A DNA stretch of 64,000 nt from positions 1,922,501 through 1,986,500 of the forward strand of contig JANPZY010000001.1 of assembly GCA_024707325.1 (NCBI GenBank), given 5' to 3'. The position numbers were made by a program, and so were the translations under genes. Under the pieces are notes generated by a model. It saw only the letters and a program-made list of their open reading frames with translations, was not told the DNA's origin and ran no database searches. This document shows positions 36,307-46,857 of this stretch, piece by piece (position 1 is the first letter of the stretch; each line of letters opens with the position of its first letter). This DNA is from Opitutus sp. (lineage in GTDB: Bacteria; Verrucomicrobiota; Verrucomicrobiia; Opitutales; Opitutaceae).

Positions 36307-38564
36307 GGGGCGGACGGTGGTGCCAGGGTAAACAGAAAGCGAGTTCCCTCCTGAGGTTTCGATTCGACCCAAATTCGGCCGCCGTGACGTTCGATCAGCT
36401 TTTGGACGATGGTGAGACCGGCGCCCGTGCCGCCGCCGAAATCGTCGCGTCCGTGCAGTCGTTTGAAGATGCGGAAGATAACGTCGAAATGTTCGCTCGG
36501 AATGCCGATGCCGTTGTCGGCGACGTAGAGCGTGGGCGGTTCGCCCGGGCGGGAAGGATCAAGGTAGCCGATCTCAACCCACTTCGACGGCTTGTCGTTG
36601 TAGCGAATGGCGTTGGCGACGAGGTTGGCAAAAATTTCGGCGATGAGATCCGCATCGCCCTGCACGGTGGGCAGCAGACGCGGAATGCGGATGTCGACGC
36701 CGTTGGATTGCCGCAGCGAGGCGAGGAGATCGAGCGCGTCGTCGAGGGCGGTATTCAGATTTACGGGACGCGACGTCATCTCGGATCGGCTGAGCCGCGA
36801 GAATTTGAGCAACGCGTCGAGCAGCGATTCCATGCGCTTGGTGAGGCGCGTGATCGTCTGCAGATGGGAGATGCCCTCGGCGTTGAGCTCCTTCGCGCAG
36901 TCCTCGAGCACGAACTGCGAGAAGTTGTGAATTCCGCGCAGCGGCTCCTTGAGATCGTGCGAGGCGATGTAGGCAAACGCGTCGAGCTGCCGGTTGCGTT
37001 CGGCGAGCTGGTCGTTGAGCCGGGCGAGTTCCTGGGCGCGTCGCGAAAAGACTTCGTGATACGTGTGACGAATGCGGCGGGCCGCATCGATCTCCGTGTC
37101 GGTCCACGCGGCGGAGTGTCCGCGCACTTCCTGTTGCCACAGGGCGAAGGATTTTCGCGGCGTCAGGCGGTCGCCGAGCGGACCGGCCACGACCGGTTTG
37201 GTGGGATCGCCCGCCCAGTTGACGGTTTTGAGCACTTCGTCGCGGAACCAAAAAACACAGGAGAACGGATCCCGCGAGAGCACGGCGACGAGCAGGCCGG
37301 CCACGCCCGGCGCGTGAGCCGCGAGAGCGGGCGCGGTTTCGGCGAGGCGATCGCTGGCCCAGATGTTTTCCGGGATGGTTTCCGCGACGGCCAAGGCGAG
37401 CGCGCGGAGCTGCGCTTCATCCGGGGTTTCGCCGACACGATGAAGCTGCGAGCCGTTGACGACTGCAGCACCGACCGCGCGCAGACCGCCGATCGTCGTG
37501 CCGTCGAGCGCGGCGAGCGCGAGGCCGAAATCGGCCTGGCGGGCGATCGCTTCCTCGAGCGCGCGGTGCTGCTCGTGGAGGTGCAGGGCGTAGTCGTGGT
37601 CTTCCGCGGCTTCGCGGCCGGCGACAAGAAACGACAGCGTGTGCGCGAGAAACTCGCACGCCATGCGCAGCGTGTGCGGCACGTAGCGCGCCGAGTAGTG
37701 ATGGCACGCGAAGAGTCCCCACAAGCGATCGTCGATCACGATCGAGAGTGAGAGCGAGGCGAACACGCCCATGTTTTGGAGATACTCGACGTGAATCGGC
37801 GACACCGAGCGCGTGACGCTGTAGCTCATGTCGAGCGGCTCGCGCGTGTCGGGCCGCAGCGTGGGTTGAACCGCGACGGGCGCGTAACGCAGATCCGGAA
37901 TGAGACGCAGCTTCGACCGTTTGAAGAGTTCGCGGGCCTGTTTCGGAATGTCGGAGGCGGGATAGTGGAGTCCGAGGAACGCCTCCAGATCGTCACATTT
38001 CGCCTCGGCGATGACGTGGCCGGAGAGATCGTCCGCGAAGCGATAAACCATCACGCGATCGAACCCGATGAAGTTGCGCACGTGCTCAGCGGCGAGCTGG
38101 CAGAAATCCACGACGGAGAGATCGCCGTGGAGCGCGGAGAGCGTGCTCTTGAGCGCGGAGAAAACTTCCTGGTGATGCAGCGTGCGGCGGTCGGGCCAGT
38201 CCTCGAGCTCGAGGATGAGTGCGCCCTTGTAGCGATGGATGATCGCTTCCGTCGTGTGCGGCGCACGCGCGAAGTGAAGCGGCGGCAGATACTGCGGGGC
38301 AGCGTCGAGCGACAACGGCAGGACGCGCGTTTGCAGATAATCGAGATCCTCGGCGGAAAGGAAACGAGCTAGCGGAGCGCCGAGAAGTTCAGCGGTCGCG
38401 ACGCCGAGTTTCTCCGCGGTGTTGATGCTCGCTTGAACAATCGTGAGGTCGGGCTCGCGCAGCACGAGCATCGCGGCGTGCGGCTGGATCGAACCGGGAA
38501 TGTGGATAGGTTCGCGATCGCAGTTGGTGAGATCGACGGTTTGGGGTGTCACCGGTTGAGCCAT
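36303..38564 (-). CDS. bphP: bacteriophytochrome histidine kinase
   Basis: A red/far-red photoreceptor kinase (753 aa) with PAS-GAF-PHY-HisKA-HATPase architecture. The biliverdin-binding Cys is in the N-terminal extension (TNCDREPIHIPGSIQPHA, Cys15). GAF has the diagnostic PASDIPKQARELF and MSYSVTRSVSPIHVEYL. PHY and a kinase region with IASHDLKEPLRGIHNF (phospho-His), DNGIGIP and GTGAGLTIVQKLI follow. It starts at ATG 38562-38564, overlapping the heme oxygenase end by 16 bases in another frame. The gene set bphO-bphP-regulator is the standard chromophore-receptor-receiver group. Confidence 0.93.
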   Translation of the reverse strand: MAQPVTPQTVDLTNCDREPIHIPGSIQPHAAMLVLREPDLTIVQASINTAEKLGVATAELLGAPLARFLSAEDLDYLQTRVLPLSLDAAPQYLPPLHFARAPHTTEAIIHRYKGALILELEDWPDRRTLHHQEVFSALKSTLSALHGDLSVVDFCQLAAEHVRNFIGFDRVMVYRFADDLSGHVIAEAKCDDLEAFLGLHYPASDIPKQARELFKRSKLRLIPDLRYAPVAVQPTLRPDTREPLDMSYSVTRSVSPIHVEYLQNMGVFASLSLSIVIDDRLWGLFACHHYSARYVPHTLRMACEFLAHTLSFLVAGREAAEDHDYALHLHEQHRALEEAIARQADFGLALAALDGTTIGGLRAVGAAVVNGSQLHRVGETPDEAQLRALALAVAETIPENIWASDRLAETAPALAAHAPGVAGLLVAVLSRDPFSCVFWFRDEVLKTVNWAGDPTKPVVAGPLGDRLTPRKSFALWQQEVRGHSAAWTDTEIDAARRIRHTYHEVFSRRAQELARLNDQLAERNRQLDAFAYIASHDLKEPLRGIHNFSQFVLEDCAKELNAEGISHLQTITRLTKRMESLLDALLKFSRLSRSEMTSRPVNLNTALDDALDLLASLRQSNGVDIRIPRLLPTVQGDADLIAEIFANLVANAIRYNDKPSKWVEIGYLDPSRPGEPPTLYVADNGIGIPSEHFDVIFRIFKRLHGRDDFGGGTGAGLTIVQKLIERHGGRIWVESKPQEGTRFLFTLAPPSAP

Positions 38565-39128
38565 TGAGCGAAGGAGTCGAACGTGTTGCGGGCGGAGTAA
38601 ACGGCGTGCGTGTCGAAATCGGGGCGCGGCGTGGGCGCTCTGTTGTTCAGCCCACTGGCCGAACTCGCGCCAGCGCGTCGCGGTGTGGGGGCCGTAGCCG
38701 TGGAAAAACCGTCCGCCCGTCTCAGGCGTGATGCCGAGGGTGGATGCGAAATGTCGCGAGATGAACTGGCCGCCGAGCGTGGAACCTTCGAGCACGTAAA
38801 GGCAGCCCACGGCTGAAGCCGCGCTTGCGATCGCGGGCAACGCGGTCGCGCGCGGCAGCGCATCGATCTCGTCATCGGTTGAGCCGAGCGCGCGCAGATC
38901 GCCGCGAGCGAGCGAGGCTTTGCGACGCGACGCGAAATCGAAACCGAGCGCCGCCCAGTCGACGGCGTTGGCGAGATGTTGCTCGAGCGGTTCGTGAAGC
39001 GTGAAGAAGCGGGAGAGCACGCGGCGGTAGTCGTCCTTCGTCCGCGCTTCTTCGAAGAGGTTCAGGTTGTGCTCGAGCGCAGCGTGAGCGTCTGCGGTTT
39101 CGGATTTTAGGAGAGCAAGCAGACGCAT
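38549..39128 (-). CDS. bphO: biliverdin-producing heme oxygenase (frame broken by one base)
   Basis: Heme oxygenase cleaves heme to biliverdin, the chromophore of the adjacent phytochrome. It is 192 aa when corrected. The N-terminus LLALLKSETADAHAALEHN contains the proximal-His region. VGCLYVLEGSTLGGQFISRH and FFHGYGPHTATRWREFGQW are family signatures. The frame is interrupted at G4 38621-38624 (C4 in the gene); dropping one base gives APDFDTHAVYSARNTFDSF and a normal end. Without this the frame fuses into the phytochrome, giving a false 1012-residue reading. Start ATG 39126-39128. Confidence 0.9.
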
Positions 39129-39203
39129 GGGGGAGAGTAAGCTGGGGACACGAAAAGCGGATGAAGGTGCGAGCGCCGTGGCGTGGGAGCGCATCGCCCC
39201 GAT

Positions 39204-39232
39204 AAAAAAAGAGCCCGGCGACTGCCGGGCTC
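39204..39232 (-). terminator. Rho-independent terminator of the sucCD operon
   Basis: GAGCCCGGC/GCCGGGCTC with a 4-base loop (39211-39232). On the minus strand a run of seven T follows (39204-39210). It lies 21 bases after the sucD stop, so it ends the sucC-sucD transcript and insulates the phytochrome group. Confidence 0.92.
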
Positions 39233-39253
39233 TGAAGGGAGAGGAGAGAACTT

Positions 39254-40177
39254 TTAGCTGAGCGTCACGCCTTTGGCTTTGGCGGCGCGAATGAGCGCAT
39301 CGGCCATGTCGCTCGGTGTGACGGCGACCTCGATGCCGCACTCCTTGAAGATCGCGATCTTCGCGGCGGCGGTGTCTTCAGCGCCGCCGATGACTGCGCC
39401 GGCGTGGCCCATGCGGCGACCGGCGGGAGCGGTGGCACCTGCGATGAAACCGGCGACCGGCTTCTTGCAGTTATCCTTGATCCAGCGCGCGGCTTCGACT
39501 TCGGCGCTGCCGCCGATTTCGCCGATGAGAATGATGCCGTGCGTGTCGGGATCTTCGTTGAAGAGCTTGATCACATCGAGGTGCGACGTGCCGTTGACGG
39601 GATCGCCGCCGATGCCGACGGACGTGCTCTGGCCGATGCCCTTTTGCGTGAGTTGGAAAACGGCTTCGTAGGTGAGCGTGCCGGAGCGCGAGACGACGCC
39701 GACATGGCCCTTCTTGTGAATGTAGCCGGGCGCGATGCCGATGCGGCAGCCGCCGTTGGAACCTTCGCCGGTCCCGGGCGTGACGATGCCAGGGCAGTTG
39801 GGGCCGACGAGGCGCGTGCGCTTGCCCTGCATGGCGCGCTTCACGCGAACCATGTCCTTGATCGGAATGCCTTCGGTGATCGCGACCGCGAGATCGAGAT
39901 CGGCGTCGACGCACTCGACGATCGCGTCGCCGGCAAACGGAGGCGGCACGAAGATGGCGGAGACGGTGGCGGCCGTCGCGGCCTTGGCCTCGGCGACGGA
40001 GTTGAAAATCGGAATCCTGTGGGAGCCGTGCTCGAAGAACTGTCCGCCCTTGCCCGGCGTGACGCCCGCGACGACCGCCGTGCCGTAATCGAGCGAGAGC
40101 TTCGCGTGGCGGCCGCCGAAATCGCCGGTGATGCCTTGGACCAGAATCTTCGTTTCAGGAGTGACGAGAATGGACAT
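39254..40177 (-). CDS. sucD: succinyl-CoA synthetase, alpha subunit
   Basis: The alpha subunit (307 aa) of the TCA-cycle enzyme that makes ATP or GTP from succinyl-CoA. It has the CoA-binding Rossmann segment [17 protein letters not shown], then [14 protein letters not shown] and [17 protein letters not shown]. The phospho-His active site is near [13 protein letters not shown] (the family GKRMGHAGAII motif). It starts at the ATG at 40175-40177, 17 bases after sucC. Length is typical (about 290), slightly longer. Confidence 0.97.
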   Translation of the reverse strand: MSILVTPETKILVQGITGDFGGRHAKLSLDYGTAVVAGVTPGKGGQFFEHGSHRIPIFNSVAEAKAATAATVSAIFVPPPFAGDAIVECVDADLDLAVAITEGIPIKDMVRVKRAMQGKRTRLVGPNCPGIVTPGTGEGSNGGCRIGIAPGYIHKKGHVGVVSRSGTLTYEAVFQLTQKGIGQSTSVGIGGDPVNGTSHLDVIKLFNEDPDTHGIILIGEIGGSAEVEAARWIKDNCKKPVAGFIAGATAPAGRRMGHAGAVIGGAEDTAAAKIAIFKECGIEVAVTPSDMADALIRAAKAKGVTLS

Positions 40178-40194
40178 TGTCGGAAAGTTGAGAG

Positions 40195-41376
40195 TTACGC
40201 GACGAGTTTAACGATCTTCTGGGCGGCATCGGCCATCGTGTCGCCGCTGACGATCGTGAGGCCGGAGTCCGCGAGCGTCTTCTTGCCCGCGACGACGTTG
40301 TTGCCTTCGAGCCGGACGACGAGAGGGAGTTTCAACCCGACTTCCTTCACGGCCTCGACGATGCCGCTGGCGATCACGTTGCAGTCCATGATGCCGCCGA
40401 AGATGTTCACGAAAATGCCCTTCACGTTGGGGTCGCCGAGGATGATCTTGAACGCCGCAACGACCTGATCCTTCGAGGCGCCGCCGCCGACATCGAGGAA
40501 GTTGGCGGGGTTGCCGCCATAGTGTTTGATGATGTCCATCGTGCTCATCGCGAGGCCCGCGCCGTTGACGAGGCAGGCGATGTTTCCATCGAGCGCGATG
40601 TAGCTGAGAGAGTATTTCGAAGCCTCGATTTCCTTCGGGTCTTCCTCGTTGAGGTCGCGCAGCGCGACGATGTCGGGGTGGCGGAAGAGCGCGTTGTCGT
40701 CGAAGGAGACCTTCGCGTCGAGGGCGAGCACGTCGCCGGTCGGCGTGGTGATGAGCGGGTTGACCTCGACCATGGAGGCGTCGGTTTCCCAGTAGCACTT
40801 ATAAAGAGCGCGGACGAGCTTCGTGGCGTTCTTCGCTTCGGCGCCGGTGAAACCGAGACCGAAGATGAGCTGGCGCACTTGGAAATCGGCGAGGCCGTAG
40901 GCCGGATCGACGAAGACTTTGAAAATCTTTTCGGGTGTCTCGTGCGCGACCTTCTCGATTTCGACGCCGCCTTCGGTCGAGGCGACGATCACCGGACGCG
41001 ACGTGGCGCGATCGAGGAGGATGGCGAGGTAGTATTCCTTTTTGATGTCGCTCGCCTGGGTGAAATAGATCGTCTGCACCTTGCGGCCGGCGGCGCCGGT
41101 CTGCGCGGTCACGAGCGTGTTGCCCAGCATGTGCGTCGCGGCGGTGCGCGCGTCGTCCTTGGTCTTGCAGTATTTCACGCCGCCCTTGTAGCCATCGACG
41201 AACGTGCCCTTGCCGCGCCCGCCGGCGTGGATCTGCGACTTCACCACCACGGGGCCGTCGGGGAGTTTGGCGAGCGCCGTATCGAAGTCCGCTGCGGCGG
41301 TCACCGCGACACCCGCGGGAACCGGAACTCCATATTTTTCGAAGAGGGCCTTGGCCTGAAACTCGTGGATATTCAT
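40195..41376 (-). CDS. sucC: succinyl-CoA synthetase, beta subunit
   Basis: The ATP-grasp beta subunit (393 aa) that binds nucleotide and succinate. It begins [20 protein letters not shown], the universal SucC N-terminus. [18 protein letters not shown] is the nucleotide-binding Lys/Gly segment. The C-terminus has [17 protein letters not shown] and [21 protein letters not shown] at 41374-41376 was chosen over a six-codon-longer frame. It forms an operon with sucD. Confidence 0.97.
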   Translation of the reverse strand: MNIHEFQAKALFEKYGVPVPAGVAVTAAADFDTALAKLPDGPVVVKSQIHAGGRGKGTFVDGYKGGVKYCKTKDDARTAATHMLGNTLVTAQTGAAGRKVQTIYFTQASDIKKEYYLAILLDRATSRPVIVASTEGGVEIEKVAHETPEKIFKVFVDPAYGLADFQVRQLIFGLGFTGAEAKNATKLVRALYKCYWETDASMVEVNPLITTPTGDVLALDAKVSFDDNALFRHPDIVALRDLNEEDPKEIEASKYSLSYIALDGNIACLVNGAGLAMSTMDIIKHYGGNPANFLDVGGGASKDQVVAAFKIILGDPNVKGIFVNIFGGIMDCNVIASGIVEAVKEVGLKLPLVVRLEGNNVVAGKKTLADSGLTIVSGDTMADAAQKIVKLVA

Positions 41377-41576
41377 TTGAAAGTAAGGGAGCAATTAAGT
41401 CAGAGGAGGGTGGGGGGTGGCACGAAAAAAAGCGGCGGGTCCTGTGAAGTTCCGAGAAGTCGCACGCGGTGCAAGTCGAGCTAATGAACCCAAACGAGCG
41501 TCACACCTCGGCAACACGAAGCGGGCTGGGCGGTTGCTTGCATTTGGCGGAGCGCGACCGCAGCATCCCGCGCAAC

Positions 41577-42038
41577 ATGGAATCGCACGAGGTGATGAGA
41601 GAGGTCTTGAAGACGACGAGCGCGAAGGCGATCGCCGCCGACATGGGCTTGTCGCTATCCTTGATCTACAAGTGGGCCGAAGCGCCCACGCCCGAAAGCG
41701 GCGGCGCGAGCAGCCCGCTCGAGCGCGTGGGCCAGCTTATCGAGATTACCCACGACGCGCGCATCGCCCAATGGGTGTGTGAGAAGGCGGGCGGTTTCTT
41801 TATCCGCAATCCCGCCGAGCTGCGTCCTTCGGTCGAGTTGATCCCGGTCACCAACGACATTGTGCAGGAGTTTGCCGATATGCTCGCGGCAATCGCGAAA
41901 TCGTCGGCGGACAACGTCATCACACCCGAAGAGGCGAAGAACATCCGTCGCCGCTGGGAAGAGTTGAAGAGTGTCACTGAGAGTTTCGTGCGCGCGGCGG
42001 AGCAGGGGACGTTTGGCCCGAAGCCCGCCGACGCGTAA
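41577..42038 (+). CDS. CII-like helix-turn-helix regulator
   Basis: A 153-residue protein not assigned to a named gene. Near the N-terminus, LKTTSAKAIAADMGLSLSLI then YKWAE reads as a helix-turn-helix like phage CII / CP76 regulators. RVGQLIEITHDARIAQWVCE and GGFFIRNPAEL in the middle are also reminiscent of that group. The C-terminal half is helical (ITPEEAKNIRRRWEELKSVTE). An earlier start at 41469 is possible, but ATG 41577-41579 directly precedes the helix-turn-helix. It is divergent from sucC; regulation of that operon is possible but untested. Confidence 0.6.
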   Translation: MESHEVMREVLKTTSAKAIAADMGLSLSLIYKWAEAPTPESGGASSPLERVGQLIEITHDARIAQWVCEKAGGFFIRNPAELRPSVELIPVTNDIVQEFADMLAAIAKSSADNVITPEEAKNIRRRWEELKSVTESFVRAAEQGTFGPKPADA

Positions 42039-42481
42039 GCGAAAAAACTTTGCGAGCACCGGCGTCCGCCTCTTCGAAAAGCGCGCGTCGAACGGTCGAA
42101 AACGAGAAGAGAACAATGCCGGAGGATGTGCGCGTGCGCTCCCTCCTTCTCTGGGCTCCCATGTCCATGGGGCAACTTAGGGCCTGTGTTTGCACATGCC
42201 TTGAGCTAGTGCCGCACATAGGTGGCGCATGGTCTGCACTTTGCCGCAATCTGGCGCGGACCTTGGCTTGACTCGTGCCGGGCCTTGTCGCGACGTGAGC
42301 CACGCCTTGTCCCGATTCGGTGCGCACACAGTTCCGAAGCGATCCACGCAATGTGCGCGCGAGGGGTTATGACACTCGTTCCTCGCGGTTTGGCCGAGCT
42401 GGCAAGCGACCTGCTTAAGCCGACTGGATGCGCTTCTCCCGCCCGAGTGGGTGGCGAGGCGTAATCTCGCTACAAACACCC
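42039..42481. other. 443-base spacer before the porin gene
   Basis: No credible gene is visible. It contains a degenerate 22-bp tandem array (42207-42338) and about 140 bases before the porin start that should hold its promoter. I cannot name -35/-10 boxes with confidence. Confidence 0.5.
42207..42338 (-). repeat. 22-bp tandem array, about six degenerate units (locus 4)
   Basis: Units in the opposite orientation to locus 1, e.g. 42251-42272, 42273-42294, 42295-42316 and 42317-42338. Earlier units are more decayed. The 22-bp phase is kept throughout. It lies between the CII-like gene and the porin. Confidence 0.65.
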
Positions 42482-43465
42482 ATGAAAAACACCATTATGA
42501 CCAAGCACACCACCAAGTTGGCCGGTTTGGCCGCTTCGTTGCTCGCCCTGGCCGCGACCGCTTCGGCAGACGTCAAAGTCAACGAGAACATCAGCGTCAA
42601 CGGCTACGCTGTTGGCTCTTGGACCTACACGGATGTCGATGGGGGCGGCCATCAAGAGACGTGGCTCGACTCCGGCGCGAACAGCCTGGACGCCGTGAAG
42701 CTCGGCGCGCTGTTCACCTACCAGTCGGTCAGTGCTTACGGCAGCGTGCTTTATCTCCCCGGCGCGGATGATGAGGCCGGCCTGCTTGAGGCCTATGCGA
42801 CTTACGATTCTGGCGTGGGCCTGTCCATCACCGGTGGCAAATTCCTCAGCTATCTCGGCTTCGAGGCGTTCGACGCGGTGAACATGACCCAGCTCTCCTA
42901 CGGTCTGACTTCCGGTATCCCGGCTTATCACACGGGCGTGAAGGTCGACTACTCCAGCGGCCCGGTTTCGTTCGGCGTCGCGGTGGTTGATTCCATCATG
43001 CCCTCCGGTTCCGGCTTCATCGAAGGCGACATGGATTTCGATGACGACGTCGGCATCGAGGCGATGATCTCCTACACGGGCATCGACAAACTCACGCTCT
43101 TCGCCGGCATCGCCGCTGAAGACGTCGATGGCGCGGACGATATGTTCACCTTCGACTTCTGGGCGTCTTATGCGCTGACGGAGAAGGTCACGCTCGCCGG
43201 TGAATACGCCTACTACAAGGACGAGGCGGGTGGTAAGACCAACTCCTGGCTCCTCTTCGCGAGCTATGCCTTCGACAGCAAGTGGTCGGTCATCGGCCGT
43301 CTCAGCGGCGCTGACTACAAGGGCGGCGGCGACGATCTGAAATACACGATCGCTCCGACCTACACCATCAACGACAACCTGGCGCTCCGCGCTGAGCTGT
43401 CCTTCGGTGATGGCGACAGCGGCGACTACACCTTCACCGGTGTGCAGGCCGTCTTCAAATTCTGA
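42482..43465 (+). CDS. outer-membrane beta-barrel porin-like protein
   Basis: A 327-residue exported protein. The signal peptide is hydrophobic (LAGLAASLLALAATASA, about residues 13-29). The mature part has alternating hydrophobic/polar strands rich in Gly, Asp and Tyr, and a terminal Phe (VQAVFKF) typical of barrels inserted by BAM. It resembles the OmpL-like beta-barrel-2 type. It is strongly positioned before urtA and may let urea or other small solutes cross the outer membrane, but this is inferred. The start ATG at 42482 was chosen; 42497 is an alternative. Confidence 0.82.
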   Translation: MKNTIMTKHTTKLAGLAASLLALAATASADVKVNENISVNGYAVGSWTYTDVDGGGHQETWLDSGANSLDAVKLGALFTYQSVSAYGSVLYLPGADDEAGLLEAYATYDSGVGLSITGGKFLSYLGFEAFDAVNMTQLSYGLTSGIPAYHTGVKVDYSSGPVSFGVAVVDSIMPSGSGFIEGDMDFDDDVGIEAMISYTGIDKLTLFAGIAAEDVDGADDMFTFDFWASYALTEKVTLAGEYAYYKDEAGGKTNSWLLFASYAFDSKWSVIGRLSGADYKGGGDDLKYTIAPTYTINDNLALRAELSFGDGDSGDYTFTGVQAVFKF

Positions 43466-43471
43466 TCTCCC

Positions 43472-43501
43472 GAGCCGCGTCTTGTGACGCGGCTCTTTTT
43501 T
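43472..43501 (+). terminator. Rho-independent terminator after the porin gene
   Basis: GAGCCGCGTC/GACGCGGCTC with a TTGT loop (43472-43495), then six T. It is six bases after the porin stop. A second GC-rich palindrome (about 43504-43530) follows it. It separates the porin from urtA. Confidence 0.93.
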
Positions 43502-43652
43502 GAGCCGGCGGCGCTGCGCCGCCGCCGGTCTCACTCCAGATTCTCCCGCTCGCATCCCGGGTTCACGGATGCCCCATGCACTTCAACTTTTGGCGGGGTG
43601 GGTTGTGCTCCATCGCCACTGCGTGCCCCGCCGAATCTTTCCTCCAAAACCC

Positions 43653-44921
43653 ATGATCACGAAATTCGGCAAACTCCTCGGCGTTGGCGCTCTCGCGCTC
43701 GGCGCTTTGCTCGGCACGGCCCGAGCGGCGGACACGGTCAAGGTCGGTGTCCTTCACTCCCTCTCCGGCACCATGGCGATCAGCGAAACTTCGCTGCGCG
43801 ACGTGCTGTTGTTCACCTTCGACGAAATCAACGCCGCGGGTGGCATCAAAGTCGGCGGCAAGAGCTACAAGATCGAGCCCGTCGTCGTCGACGGCGCCTC
43901 GAACTGGCCGCTGTTCGCCGAAAAAGCGAAGCAGCTCCTCGAGCAGGACAAGGTCGCCGTCACGTTCGGCTGCTGGACGTCCGTGAGCCGCAAGTCCGTG
44001 CTCCCCGTGTTCGAAAAGAACAACGGTCTGCTCTTCTACCCCGTGCAATACGAGGGTGAGGAAGAGTCGCAAAACGTCGCCTACACCGCTGAGGCCGTTA
44101 ACCAGCAAGCCACGCCCGCGGTCGACTACTTGCTCGAGCAAGGCTACACGAAGTTCTACCTGCTCGGCTCCGACTACGTTTACCCGCAGACGACCAACCT
44201 CGTCCTTCTCGAGTATCTCCTCAGCAAGGGCGTGCCGATCGAGAATATCGGCGGCGGCTTCCGCAAGGACGAGTCCGGCAAGATCATCTCCGCCGGCAAA
44301 TACACGCCCTTCGGCCACACGGACTATCAGCAGATCGTCGCCGAGATTAAGCAGTTCGCGGCGGGTGGCGGCGCGGCCGTCATCAGCACCCTGAACGGCG
44401 ACACCAACGTTCCGTTCTTCAAGGAATACGCGGCCTCCGGCCTCACCGCCGACACCTGCCCGGTCGTTTCCTTCTCGATTTCCGAGGACGAATTCCGCGG
44501 TCTGCCCGCCGACCAGCTCGTCGGTCAGCTCGGTTGCTGGACCTACTTCCAGTCGATCAACACGCCCGCGAACAAGAAGTTCGTTTCCGACTTCAAGGCC
44601 TGGCTCGCAAAGAGCACCGTGCCCGGCATCGTGAAAGAAGGCCGCGTCACCTGCTCGCCCATGGTGCTCAGCTACAACGGCGTTTACCTCTGGAAAGCGG
44701 CTGTTGAAAAGGCCGGCACGTTCGACGTCGACGCGGTTCGCGAGGCGTGGAAGAGCGGCATCTCGTTCGACGGTCCTGCGGGCAAGGTCACCACGCAGCC
44801 CAACATGCACCTCACCAAGAATGTTTACATCGGTGAGACGAAGTCCGACGGACAATTCAAGATCCTGCAGTCCTTCGACAACGTTTACGGCGAGCCCTGG
44901 CTGAAGGGTAAGTTCAAGTAA
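43653..44921 (+). CDS. urtA: urea ABC transporter substrate-binding protein
   Basis: The periplasmic urea-binding protein UrtA (422 aa) delivers urea to UrtBC. A signal peptide ([18 protein letters not shown]) precedes mature [19 protein letters not shown], the standard UrtA start. Family segments [37 protein letters not shown] and [14 protein letters not shown] follow. The ATG at 43653-43655 places the signal at the N-terminus. It opens the urtABCDE-ureABC operon. Confidence 0.96.
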   Translation: MITKFGKLLGVGALALGALLGTARAADTVKVGVLHSLSGTMAISETSLRDVLLFTFDEINAAGGIKVGGKSYKIEPVVVDGASNWPLFAEKAKQLLEQDKVAVTFGCWTSVSRKSVLPVFEKNNGLLFYPVQYEGEEESQNVAYTAEAVNQQATPAVDYLLEQGYTKFYLLGSDYVYPQTTNLVLLEYLLSKGVPIENIGGGFRKDESGKIISAGKYTPFGHTDYQQIVAEIKQFAAGGGAAVISTLNGDTNVPFFKEYAASGLTADTCPVVSFSISEDEFRGLPADQLVGQLGCWTYFQSINTPANKKFVSDFKAWLAKSTVPGIVKEGRVTCSPMVLSYNGVYLWKAAVEKAGTFDVDAVREAWKSGISFDGPAGKVTTQPNMHLTKNVYIGETKSDGQFKILQSFDNVYGEPWLKGKFK

Positions 44922-45068
44922 GCCAACGCCGCTTCACGGGTTAGTTCTCCAGCGGGGCGGGTCTCAAAAACCTGCCCCGCTTTGTTTTTCCGCTTCTCTA
45001 CCGTCCGTCGATGAGACGCGGGTCATACCCCGAGTTTGGCACAACTCTAGCAATCCCCGCCGCGCGCG

Positions 45069-46850
45069 ATGAAATTCCTGCTCCGTTTGTTCTGCGCTCT
45101 CGCTTGTTCGCTTACCCTCAGCCACGCCTTCGCCGCTGAGGATGAAACACCGCGGCAAACGCTCGCGCGTGCGATCCTCGCCGAGAACGCCGCCACCAAA
45201 CGCACGATCCTCGGCTCGCTCGTCGGCCGGGCCGACGAAGAGGTCGGCGAGCTGCTCGTCGCGTGGCGGCAGGATGCCCTGTTCATTTACACGACGCCGG
45301 ACAACACGCGCATTCCCGTCCGCCTGATCGGCCCGGCGGATGCCGCGGGCACCCATGCCGCCGTGCGCGTGATCGATGGCGAACCGCTGACGGATGCGGC
45401 CGGTGCGCCGCTGCGACTCGACAAAGGCGATCTCGAGTCGGTCGATCACAACGCGAATTTGCGCCGCGCGATGAAGGCCGTGCTGGATCTCATCGATCTC
45501 GGCGCCGCGCTTCCGGCGAAACGTATCCAAGCCATCAAGACGATCGGCCAAAGCCAGGACGCGGAAAAACTCCCCGCGATCCAGGCGCGGCTCGAAATCG
45601 AGACCGACAAAAATGCGATCGTGGCCCTGCGCGAAGCGCGCGCGCTGATCATGCTCAAGAGTGCGAAGGACGAGGACCGTCTCGAAGCGCTGCGCGAGTT
45701 GAAGGAAGTGCACACGCTTTCCAGCACCGATTTTATCAAGGGCGCGCTGTCTGATGCTCAGCGACGCAATCACACGCAGCTCACCAACGCCGCGCGCGCG
45801 GCGCTCAACGCCGTCGATCTGCACCGCGCGAAGGTCGATTTCTTCGGCACGCTTTTTCGCAGCCTCAGTCTCGGCAGCATTCTTCTCATCGTCGCCCTCG
45901 GCCTCGCGATCACGTTTGGCCTCATGGGCGTGATCAACATGGCGCACGGCGAGATGATCGCGATCGGCGCCTACACGACCTACGTTGTGCAAAACATTTT
46001 TGGCAGCGGCCTCGCGCTCTCGCCCTTCGGTATCTCGCTGTCGCTCCCCGGCATCAACTCGAGCGGCTGGGTTTATCAAAGCTACTTCATCGTGGCACTG
46101 CCGCTGAGTTTCCTCTGCGCCGCGTTCGTGGGAATTCTGCTCGAGCGCAGCGTCATTCAGTTTCTCTACCGCCGTCCGCTCGAGAGCCTGCTCGCGACGT
46201 GGGGCGTGTCGCTGATTCTGCAACAGATCCTGCGGCTCACGTTTGGCGCGAACAACGTTCAGGTCAGCAGCCCGATCTATCTCAGCGGCAACTGGACGGT
46301 GAACGACATCCTCTTCGGTTGGAATCGCGTGTTCGTGATCTGTTTCGCCGGGCTGATCGTGTTCGGTGTTTACCTCGTGCTCACGCGCACATCGCTCGGC
46401 CTGCTCATTCGCGCGGTGATGCAGAATCGCGGCATGGCCGCCTGCATGGGCGTGCGCACGACGCGGGTGAACATGCTGACGTTCGGCCTCGGCAGCGGAC
46501 TCGCCGGACTCGCGGGCGCGTTTCTCAGTCAGATCGGCAACGTTGGTCCTTCGCTCGGCCAGAGCTACATCGTCGACAGCTTCATGGTCGTCGTGGTCGG
46601 CGGAGTAGGGAACCTCGTCGGCACGGTGATCAGCGGACTGGGCATCGGTTCGCTCGATCAATTCATCCAGCAGTATTCGCCGGCGCTCGCGTCCGCGTTT
46701 GCGACCGTGCCGTTTGTCGGCGGCTTCCTGCAGAACCTCGCGCAGGATTCCGCGGTATTCGGCAAGATTCTCGTTTTGTGCGGCATCATCCTCTTCCTCC
46801 AATGGCGACCCGCGGGCCTCTTCGTGACGCGCACCCGCAGCCTCGACTGA
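45069..46850 (+). CDS. urtB: urea ABC transporter permease UrtB
   Basis: Inner-membrane permease (593 aa). It has a signal-like N-terminus and an approximately 230-residue extracytoplasmic region rich in HEAT-like helices. Then come the LivH-type membrane segments ([26 protein letters not shown]-type helices). [19 protein letters not shown] and [20 protein letters not shown] are conserved in UrtB. The size and composition fit UrtB, which is longer than LivH because of this N-terminal part. The gap from urtA is 147 bases with no obvious element. Confidence 0.95.
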   Translation: MKFLLRLFCALACSLTLSHAFAAEDETPRQTLARAILAENAATKRTILGSLVGRADEEVGELLVAWRQDALFIYTTPDNTRIPVRLIGPADAAGTHAAVRVIDGEPLTDAAGAPLRLDKGDLESVDHNANLRRAMKAVLDLIDLGAALPAKRIQAIKTIGQSQDAEKLPAIQARLEIETDKNAIVALREARALIMLKSAKDEDRLEALRELKEVHTLSSTDFIKGALSDAQRRNHTQLTNAARAALNAVDLHRAKVDFFGTLFRSLSLGSILLIVALGLAITFGLMGVINMAHGEMIAIGAYTTYVVQNIFGSGLALSPFGISLSLPGINSSGWVYQSYFIVALPLSFLCAAFVGILLERSVIQFLYRRPLESLLATWGVSLILQQILRLTFGANNVQVSSPIYLSGNWTVNDILFGWNRVFVICFAGLIVFGVYLVLTRTSLGLLIRAVMQNRGMAACMGVRTTRVNMLTFGLGSGLAGLAGAFLSQIGNVGPSLGQSYIVDSFMVVVVGGVGNLVGTVISGLGIGSLDQFIQQYSPALASAFATVPFVGGFLQNLAQDSAVFGKILVLCGIILFLQWRPAGLFVTRTRSLD

Positions 46851-46857
46851 TCGCGCC

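Noticed and set aside
36303-39341. A heme oxygenase-bacteriophytochrome fusion of 1012 residues
   Set aside because: The fusion exists only because of one extra base at 38621-38624. Correcting it gives separate overlapping bphO and bphP, with proper stop and start.
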